This document shows, in pieces, positions 56,035 to 64,000 of a DNA stretch of 64,000 bases. The stretch covers positions 558,001 to 622,000 of the forward strand of contig NW_026999351.1 of assembly GCF_037126465.1 (NCBI RefSeq). Reading direction: 5' to 3'. The notes under the pieces are model-generated. The model saw only the letters and a program-made list of their open reading frames with translations. It searched no databases and was not told the origin of the DNA. Position 1 is the first letter of the stretch. Every line of letters begins with the position of its first letter. Both the position numbers and the translations under genes were made by a program. The stretch comes from Ornithodoros turicata (taxonomy: Eukaryota > Arthropoda > Arachnida > Ixodida > Argasidae).

Positions 56035-59000
56035 CTTTCTTCCAGTCAGAAGAGCGACTCTATCTACGTAGGAGGGCAGGTTTTCCAAATCTTCGTCACA
56101 AAAATGGGTGCGTCTATCGATTGTTTTGGTTTCACTAATTTTCGTAATAGGAAGACAAAATTGAGAAACTCATTTTGCATGAACGAGGAGGTGCATTTCG
56201 GGTGAAGTTGGAGTTGTTCGTTCTGTGTAGAGAACAAAGGCGCGATCCGTTAGGCATTTATGAGAGATGCATATGATGCAACCAGTAGCGCTCGTGGGTA
56301 AAGACAGATGAATTGTTCTTCCACTGATGTTGGAAGCGCACTTCCAACATTAAATATAAAGTACCTAACGAACTAGTGCAAGTGATGTACGTTCACTCAT
56401 TATGAGCTGTTCCTTAAAAAAATTTATATACGACGGAGCTTGAAGTGCAGTTCCTATTGGTGAACGATATTGAAAGTTTAGATATAATGTTGCAGCATTT
56501 TCTAGCTTGGAGGAAAGCCGTCGTGCTATGCAGCTCAGTATGTCTTACTTGTCGTAGTTGTTGTAGTGGTACTTGTCGTAGACGAAGTTGTTGAAGACGG
56601 GCTGTCCGCGGAGGCCACACCACTGGGAGGATCATACTGTACCCCTCCGTCGCTGCCACCGGCAGAGTCGTCAGCGCCGCCAGCATCGCCAGTGTCGCCA
56701 CCGGATAAAGCTGTTAAAGGAGCACAGAAAATGCTTCCGTCACGATATTCTTTTCAAACCAAGCATTTAACATGAATACTAAAACGCACCACGCGAAGTT
56801 ATTCACTCGACAGATGCATACATATCGCGGGATTCCATTTTGAAAATCTGGATGTCCCCATCCTTCATCCTTGCCGTTTGTGTACATTCCAGAATATCTT
56901 ACGTATACCAACTCGCCAACCTCTTTTGTTATTGCCCTCATTCGTTGAAAACGGGAGACTTAAACCTTTTTGTGGCAATTATGGACAGCATAAGTGTCAC
57001 AAAACAGGCATACACCTCCCCTTTTTAACAATTCATGGCAGATAACGATATCATTCCAGATGATGATCCACTTTAAGCTGCGCTGAAGTTCGTTTCTAAG
57101 AGTGAACGACAAGATTGTTCTTGGCTTGCACCATCCCTGCTGGAAATAGTAGACACGATCTCATTCGTTAATGAGATTCAATCAGAAACCAGACTGCCAA
57201 TTCGTTCAACGTGTAAAAGCCGACTCCTTCTCACTGACTGAGTTGGAAGTTATGCAGGGAAGCTGCCTTCGCGAAACTTTGCCCCGCCGTGTTGTGTGGA
57301 GAAGAGTAGTAGGAGGAGGGGGGGGGGGGGTCCAGGCTTCGGGCGGTCCAGTTAGCAACATGGACCTCTGGACCCTGTCCTGAGCCCTGCGCGTATTTTT
57401 TCCCACACCCAGCAGGCGGCGCTCGGGTGGAGGCTCTTACCGGTGGGCGGAGCGTGGCCGGAGGGCTGCGTGCGCGCTTACCCGCTCACATTTTTTCAGC
57501 CTGGGCCGACTTCTTTCGCCATTTTTCAATCTGTGCCGACTTCAATCACAATTTTTTCCCGCTACAACAGGTGAGCGGTTTACATGCAGAGACATGCAAA
57601 GGATAGCCATACACAAAAGTACAAGTGAAAATATATTTATTGAAGTCATTAGTGTCGAGAATTATGTTATGACTCTGTGTGAAGGAGAAAAACTTAGCCA
57701 AAAAATCTGATGCAATAGCATTGAAGGGGTATCACATTTTTTATTAGTGATTATCACGCAAGTTTTCAATTAAGCAGGAGGAGTATCACATTTTAATCAA
57801 AAAAGATATTTTAATCAATACGATTACAATCAAAATTAAAAGTTTTATTATAAAAAGTCTAACATGACCACCATAGTGGATCTTTAATTACAAGTGCCGA
57901 TAGATGTAGTTAATTGTGTACAGCAGAAAACCTGGAAGACCATGGGACAGGAACACAAGACGAAATAAAATCTATAACACTACAAAGAAGATATTCTTAA
58001 TCAAAACAACAGAAGGGAAGAATAATCTATTATTTTAACTGTCATAAAATCATCCTCGTGACTTAATCTAGTCGAACCCCATACAATTTTCTTTCTAAGA
58101 GACACTACAAACATTACTTTGTTTTATGAATCCAACACAGAAAATATATTAAAAAATGAACTTCACCGTGTAGCACGCTCCTAGCCAACAACCAGCTATA
58201 ATAATATCTGCCCTGATTTGTTGAAGACCGGAGGCGTACGCCTGACAGTTATGAACATTTTCGAGCGCAATAGGAAAGATAAGTTCCAACATTACACAAT
58301 TAATCAATTTCTTATTAAGTAATGAGCATAGACATACGGAAATAACGAGAAACAAAACAATCAACCGCTAATAGAGAACCAAAACACATCACGTAGACAA
58401 GAGGTACATGCAGGAAAATAAATGAAAAAAGAATCTATCAAAACGATAAACATGCACGGAGGAATAGCAGAGAAACACTTTGAACGGCACATGATGAATA
58501 ATTTAATACAGCACAGAGCTAACACTGAATAGCAGAGAAACACTCTAAACGGCGCATTTGCCAACGTGTAAACAACAGACAAGAAAATATTATTGAAACA
58601 AGATCAACAGCTAATAGAGAGCCAAAATCCAACACGTAAACAAGAGGTACACAAAGGATAAATAGTTGAAGAACAATCTAACAAAACGAGAAACATGCGC
58701 GAATGAATAGCAGAGAAACACTCTAAACGGCGCATCTACCAACGGTAAACAACAGACACATGCAGGAAAATAATTGAAAAAGAATCTATCAAAACGAGAA
58801 ACATGCACGCATGAATAGCAGAGAAACACTATGAACGGCACACCATCCACACGTAACCAATGAAATAATGAGAAATACAATCAATAGCTAGTACAGAACC
58901 AAACATATGCACCAAAGCAAACAAGAGGTACACAGAAGAAAATAGTGAAAAAAAGCAATCAATCAAAACGATAAACATGCACGGATGAATAGCAGAGAAA

Positions 59001-62000
59001 CGGTTTGAACGATGCATCTGCTAACATGTAAGCAACACACAGGAAAATAATAGTGAAACAAACTATCAAACACTACAATTTGAAATTGAAATAATATATC
59101 TTTTGAACTATCATAAAATCAACCTTGCGAGCTAACAATATAGAATTTTCATCCTACTAAGGCACTATAAACATTACCTTGACAAAGCTATCCAAACACG
59201 CAGCACAGCTATGCTTTACACAGTACAACCAGACTCGAGACCCGGTGGGGTCACTCTCTCCCTACCTGCGATGTTCGCCTCCCGACTTGTCACAGAGATA
59301 TCTACATTCTCTCACAAGCATTGAATGAACATTTCGAAGACGTACCCAAGCAGCACAATGTACTGAAAGTAAAGTGCAATAGGGGGGGACGGTATGTGTG
59401 TTATCAAAGTTCTTTAGCTGATAATATTTTCTCGTTTGCTTAGATAATGTTTCTCTAAAACCAGTGTGCACTGACATAAAAGTCTATTCTTAGATTTTTT
59501 GCGTGCTATTGTTTTTTGATAGAATTCTTATTGTGTTCTTGAGAGTCGAATAATTCCAATGTATATTTGCGATCAATAAAAAAAAATCGTCTCTGTACAC
59601 CAGTCGTAAGAATATTTCCTTTTGGAGGAAAGAATGTGAAAAAGATAGGATTTCCCCAACCACAGATTGACAACAGATTCCTCGCTTTGGGCTGCATAGA
59701 TGGAGAGTGTGACCCCACCGGGCTGCATAGAGGGAGAGAGTGACCCCACCGGGTCTCGAGTCAGGTTGTACTGTGTAAAGTATAGCTGTGCTGCGTGTTT
59801 GGATAGCTTTGTCAAGGTAATGTTTATAGTGCCTGAGCAGGATGAAAATTCTATATTGTTAGCTCGCAAGGTTGATTTTATGATAGTTCAAAGATATATT
59901 ATTCCAATTTCAAATTGTAGTGTTTGATAGTTTGTTTTACTATTATTTTCCTGTGTGTTGTTTACATGTTGGCAGATGCATCGTTCAAATCGTTTCTCTG
60001 CTATTCATCCGTGCATGTTTATCGTTTTGATTGATTGCTTTTTTTCATTATTTTCTTCTGTGTACCTCTTGTTTGCTTTGGTGCATATGTTTGGTTCTGT
60101 ACTGGCTATTGATTGTATTTCTCATTATTTCATTGTCTACGTGTGGATGGTGTGCCGTTCATAGTGTTTCTCTGCTATTCATGCGTGCATGTTTCTTGTT
60201 TTGATAGATTCTTTTTCAATTATTTTCCTGCACGTGTCTGTTGTTTACCGTTGGTACATGCGCCGTTTAGAGTGTTTCTCTGCTATTCAGCGTTAGCTCT
60301 GTGCTGTATTAAGTTATTCATCATGTGCCGTTCAAAGTGTTTGTCTGCTATTCGTCCGTGCATGTTTATCGTTTTGATAGATTCTTTTTTCATTTATTTT
60401 CCTGCATGTACCTCTTGTCTACGTGATGTGTTTTGGTTCTCTATTAGCGGTTGATTGTTTTGTTTCTCGTTATTTCCGTATGTCTATGCTGATTACTTAA
60501 TAAGAAATTGATTAATTGTGTAATGTTGGAACTTATCTTTCCTATTGCGCTCGAAAATGTTCATAACTGTCAGGCGTACGCCTCCGGTCTTCAACAAATC
60601 AGGGCAGATATTATTATAGCTGGTTGTTGGCTAGGAGCGTGCTATACGAGAAATAATAGATTATTCTCCCCTTCTGTTGTTATGATTAAGAATATCTTCT
60701 TTGTAGTGTTATAGATTTTATTTCCTGTCCCATGGTCTTCCAGGTTCTCTGCTGTACACAATTAATTACATGTACCGGCACTTGTAATTAAAGCTCCAAT
60801 ATGGTGGTCATGTTAGACTTTTTATAATAAAACTTTTAATTTTGATTGTAATCGTATTGATTAAAAATATCTTCTTTGATTAAAATGTGATACTCCTCCT
60901 GCTTAATTGAAAACTTGCTTGATTATCACTAATAAAAAATGTGATACCCCTTCAATGCTATTGCATCAGATTTTTTTGCTGAGTTTTTCTCTTTCACACA
61001 GATCATAACATAATTCTCGACACTAATGACTTTAATAAATATATTTTCACTAAATATTTTCACTAAAAACGGGCACACCAGCCCTTTAAAGTACACCCTG
61101 CCGGTATAGTTGGGTGGCTGGAACCACGTCACCAAGTAATCAGTCAGCCAAGACGCTTTGCTGTGTTCCCAGCGCGACATATACGAAACTGCTAAAAACG
61201 GGCAGACGAGCCCTTTAAAGTGCACACTGCGTGTACGTGGGTCGATGGAACCATATCACCAACTAATCCATCAGTTCAGGATGCTTGACTGTGTTCCCAG
61301 TGCGACGTAGACGAAATTGCTAAAAACGAGAACATCAGCCCTTTAAAGTGCACCCTGCCGGTAGCTGGATCGCTGGAACCATATCACTAGTGCCTTCATA
61401 ACTTGCCCACGTCTCGTAAGCGTCATTTAACCTCATTTCTGAATGCACTCACACTGACCTCACACCCCTCAGGCCTCACCAGTGACTTCACTCACACAGA
61501 CCTGGCGCCCCTCAGACCTCATGAGTGCACTCACAGGAGGTCTCATGAGGGGCAAAACCTCATGAGTGCACGCACAGGAGACTTCGTGAGGGTAAGACCT
61601 CATGAGTGCACTCACAGGAGACCTCATGAGGGTAAGAACCTCGTGAGTGCACTCACGGATGGCCTGATCGCGGGCTTGCCCTCACTCACCCTCACCTCAA
61701 AGGCATGAGGTGAGGGTGAGGGGCACTCATGAGGGCCCTCATGAGTGAGTTCGCCCAGCTATGCTGGTAAATGGTACGGTGATATTATACTGAAGCTTGT
61801 GGAACAAAACGATACAGCGATACAGCTTTAACTGTCTTCTTTCATAATGCTATTTGACTAGGTTTGTACGATTATATTTCACGCGATTTTAATTCTTGCC
61901 TGAAGAGCACCGCTCACATTTCTGGACATGGCTCCTCAAGATGAAACTCACGTTATGTCTTGAACTAATCACCGCGGGAAATCGACTATAGCCTCTCACA

Positions 62001-62097
62001 CTGAGTTGTCATACCTGTGAAAGCAAATATGACAGCCCCACCTATCAACAGCAAGCCCAGCGCAGCAACGGATATTGCTATCACTCTCTTGTTGGAG
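56035..62097 (-). CDS. Candidate host gene: type II membrane protein (exons in matching phase)
   Basis: Three minus-strand exons fit together. Exon A is 62097-62015 (acceptor TTTCCTTGCAG, donor GTATGAC). It encodes a basic NKR then VAALGLLLIGGAVIFAF, a single membrane segment. Exon B is 56710-56549 (acceptor TCCTTTAACAG, donor GTAAGAC). It encodes SGGDTGDAGGADDSAGG, then a Ser/Thr-rich stalk. Exon C is 56168-56035 (weak acceptor ATGAG, good donor AAG/GTGAGG). It encodes RTHFCDEDLENLPSYVDRVA and LLTGRK. Phases agree: A ends with one base, B starts with two and ends with one, C starts with two. A positively charged short N-side followed by a membrane anchor, a glycosylatable stalk and an ectodomain suggests a type II surface protein. 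I cannot name the ectodomain. The first coding exon and the C-terminus are not identified. Exon C is the least certain. Confidence 0.5.
57318..57331. repeat. Poly-G run
   Basis: An uninterrupted G tract in the large intron of the candidate membrane-protein gene. Confidence 0.9.
57618..61053. repeat. 3.4 kb palindrome, arms 1.6 and 1.3 kb
   Basis: The left arm (57618-59263) is mirrored by the right arm (59729-61053) at about 95% identity by eye. Examples: CCTGGAAGACCATGGGACAG at 57929 against its complement near 60739; CACGCAGCACAGCTATGCTT at 59199 against 59794. The left arm has about 130 bp (58039-58165) and one extra internal repeat unit that the right arm lacks. The spacer (59264-59728) has no recognisable gene. 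Both arms encode mirror-image short frames (such as the 73- and 113-codon frames with FSAI..CMFIVLIDSFF), which reflect the internal repeats and not a real gene. Confidence 0.9.
58440..59030. repeat. Tandem subrepeat AATAGCAGAGAAACACT (left arm, about 5 copies)
   Basis: AATAGCAGAGAAACACT followed by (A/T)(T/A)(A/G)AACGGC(A/G)CA occurs near 58467, 58531, 58706, 58815 and 58988. The repeats sit in a larger unit with AAACATGCACG upstream and AACAAGAGGTACA between. The mirrored right arm keeps four copies (59976, 60151, 60261, 60328). Confidence 0.85.
61063..61395. repeat. 128-bp tandem repeat, about 2.6 copies
   Basis: CTAAAAACGGGCA...AGCCCTTTAAAGT starts at 61063, 61192 and 61320. Each copy continues with CACCCTGCCGGTA-like and GGAACCATATCACCAA segments and CTGTGTTCCCAGYGCGAC. 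The third copy is truncated. It begins immediately at the outer end of the palindrome. Confidence 0.9.
61435..61760. repeat. CTCATGAG / GAGTGCACTCAC satellite-like block
   Basis: ACCTCATGAGTGCACTCACA recurs about four times at 45-50 bp spacing. It is followed by an inverted pair, CCCTCACTCACCCTCACCTC against GAGGTGAGGGTGAGGGGC. The motifs CTCATGAG, GTGCAC and TGAGTGCACTCA are themselves palindromic. It resembles CTCATGAG-rich repeats that I associate with tick genomes. Confidence 0.8.
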
Positions 62098-64000
62098 CTG
62101 CAAGGAAATCAGATTTCTGAGCAAACAACATTGTAGGTAGCACTACCCTGAGGGTATAAGGAGGAAACACGTAGCCAACAGACCCGAATGGACAAACAGA
62201 AACAACCAAAATTATAATATGTTCTACAAGAAGACCCTACGTACGTGCAGGTAGATTCATCGACAGCTGACTAATACAAAAGTAGTCACGGACTTGTTTG
62301 TTCATAATGACACGGGTTGTGTCATCTCTCACACTTAATCCAACACACTTAACATAACCTGGCGTTGGATCCAAATGCTAAGGCAGTCTGAGCAAAAAAA
62401 AAGAAAAAAAAAAAAAGAAGAGTGTTTTTTTTTTTTCAACTTTCGAACAATGTTCGCATAACGGATTAGTGATACAGCATTTACTTCCCCCAATGTAAAT
62501 CTTGCTGCGCTGAAGAACAATGTCTTTGAATGCTTTAGGTGACAATTTTTCCTAGAGGACTGCGGCATGAATGATGTGATCTTTGAGGGTTTGTGACTTA
62601 CACCCTGGAAGTGTGCTGAAAGCTGGGCGGAGAACCTGCTTTTTCAAAGGAATGTAACACTTCGTGAAAAACGGGGTCATTATACCTATGCAATTCTGCA
62701 CAAGATGCATGCCGTGGTAGATGATTCAGTTACAGAATTGCTTTCGTGGAGTGCCTTGCAGTAGGTAACCCGGGTGTTCTAGCCAGGTAATTTGTTGCCG
62801 AACTGAATTCTTAAGGATATGTAGATGTACACTAGCTTTCTTTTCAGAGCAGAGTGTTTCAGCAGGGCGTCAAAACGCTATTGTTCACTGGTTCAATGCG
62901 ACAACACAGTCCCGAAAGTAAGGCTTTCGAATCAACCCTGCCGTGTCAAGAGAAGGGCTTATTCCAAAAACCATAGGGGAAAGAATTGGGGCCGCCCCCC
63001 CCCCAATATTAATTACAAAATTTCTCTTTCATCTTACTTCTTTGCTCATTAAACACTGAGCTAAATTCATTTTCAATGTTTGTCGTCAGGTACACAATAT
63101 ACCGAGCACGCTGCTTGCTTTGGATCAATCAAGGAGAAATGATCGGTACTTACCCCTCTTGACCTAAAAATTCCAATAATAAACATATGAAGTCAATGTG
63201 CTAACACGTACGAGGTTTTTTTTTTTTTTTTTTTTGTAGGTGTCGTTACTCGACTCATGTTCACAAGCCTTACGGTATCACTGTTGTCAGGAGTACAAAA
63301 GATTTGACTTGAAGCTAGGGGGCAGGAACTATGATGGTTATTGGTAATGCCTAAATGAATGTGTGTGTGTGAGGGGGGTCATGAATAAACAGTACCACCT
63401 ATCAACATACAAAATTTGATTGCTCCCATTTTACTATTTCTGTGTTATAACTGATTTGTTCTCGCCATTTGGGTATTTACTTATTTCGTTATTTACCAAC
63501 GGCTGGGAACTCTCTCACCACCCGCAATTTTAGGCCATCTTATGCACAAAGCCACACTTGCTTGTCCTCTATCCATATTCTTTGTGCCAGTAGGGAAGAC
63601 CCGAGCTCTGCACGACCCGACTTTTCTTGGCCCGACCCGGCCTGCGTTTCCCTGTTTTTATGCTGTCCGACCCGGGCCGATGACTCAGCGAATACCCTAG
63701 CATTTCCAGCCATAACTTGTACATTTCTAGCGCCTATCAACCAAATTTGTAAGTATATTTATAGAAGATAAGGTCACAAATATATAAGATGTGTGGTAGT
63801 TCCTCCCACTCACTAAGCTTTGTTGACGTGATTGTGAAATATGTGAGGGGTCTGAAACAATGTGAAGTGACTTTGAGAAAGATCAAGATAACATCACATC
63901 ACATAACGCAGTGTGCTTGTTTTTTGCAAATATATGAACAGAAATGACGCCGGCACGGGATATGAACTAATGATCATAATAATACACTAGTAGTCCATTC
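61761..64000. other. No further gene; simple repeats only (exon at 62015-62097 listed separately)
   Basis: There are A-rich (62394-62420) and T-rich (62426-62438) runs, a poly-C run (62995-63003), a 21-base poly-T (63214-63234) and a GACCCG-rich block (63598-63674, several CCCGACC units). I see no supportable coding sequence besides the membrane-segment exon. Confidence 0.45.

Noticed and set aside
58149..60714. Families of hydrophobic short frames (CMFIVLIDSFF, SAIHPC) as a membrane-protein gene cluster
   Set aside because: They are mirror images in the two palindrome arms and repeat with the 17-bp subrepeat. They arise from AT-rich tandem repeats, not from a gene.
61435..61760. CRISPR-like array
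   Set aside because: Direct repeats are imperfect, self-palindromic and without unique equal-length spacers. The genomic context is eukaryotic and satellite-like.

Overview
The window is gene-poor, intron-bearing eukaryotic DNA. It is dense with degraded transposons, tRNA-derived SINEs, foldback MITEs and large inverted repeats. There are no bacterial operons, ribosome-binding-site-led ORFs or CRISPR arrays. The mix points to an arthropod and most likely a tick or other chelicerate: CR1/L2-type LINEs with (TAAA)n tails, SINEs with the tail TTTTCCGTGACTTTCATCTT, a THAP/P-type transposase remnant, CTCATGAG-rich satellite and Thr-rich-stalk membrane-protein exons. That assignment is inference from repeat style; I ran no search. 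Layout: 1-5.1 kb has nothing recognisable. A nearly full-length LINE lies on the minus strand at 5.08-8.7 kb. A 1.2 kb non-autonomous EnSpm-like element follows (8.99-10.18 kb). Short palindromes (11.2-11.6 kb), a TA-flanked MITE (12.64-13.39 kb) and a miniature LTR element (13.5-14.5 kb) come next. Diverged long tandem repeats run from 16.4 to 22.1 kb; the second array is rich in the TGACGTCA octamer and is interrupted by a hAT-like element with a perfect 8-bp target duplication. From 22.4 to 26.9 kb there are SINEs and a duplicated short promoter/signal-peptide unit. The centrepiece is 27.33-37.70 kb: a 10.4 kb EnSpm-type DNA transposon with inverted termini, GGTGTAA-rich subterminal repeats and two divergent genes. 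One encodes a C2H2 zinc-finger transposase (minus strand, one frame break or mini-intron). The other is a 10-exon accessory gene (plus strand) whose splice sites and phases all fit an uninterrupted 488-residue protein resembling the 'SAMD3-like' proteins I associate with animal EnSpm elements. The two presumably act as transposase and partner of one mobile element. Further right are a second, decayed LINE (39.6-41.8 kb), an isolated well-spliced exon (42.8 kb), a Ty3/gypsy pol remnant (45.2-45.5 kb) and two tandem SINEs (45.8-46.3 kb). An 8.4 kb interrupted palindrome follows (46.3-54.7 kb). Its arms carry the 3' half of an uncharacterised transposon gene, and its centre holds a THAP/P-element-like remnant. 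From 56.0 to 62.1 kb, minus-strand exons in matching phase (transmembrane segment, Gly/Asp/Thr-rich stalk, possible start of an ectodomain) suggest a host type II membrane protein gene. Its first intron contains a second large palindrome (57.6-61.1 kb), 128-bp tandem repeats and CTCATGAG satellite. The host gene content is therefore at most a few exons; the rest is layered mobile DNA.
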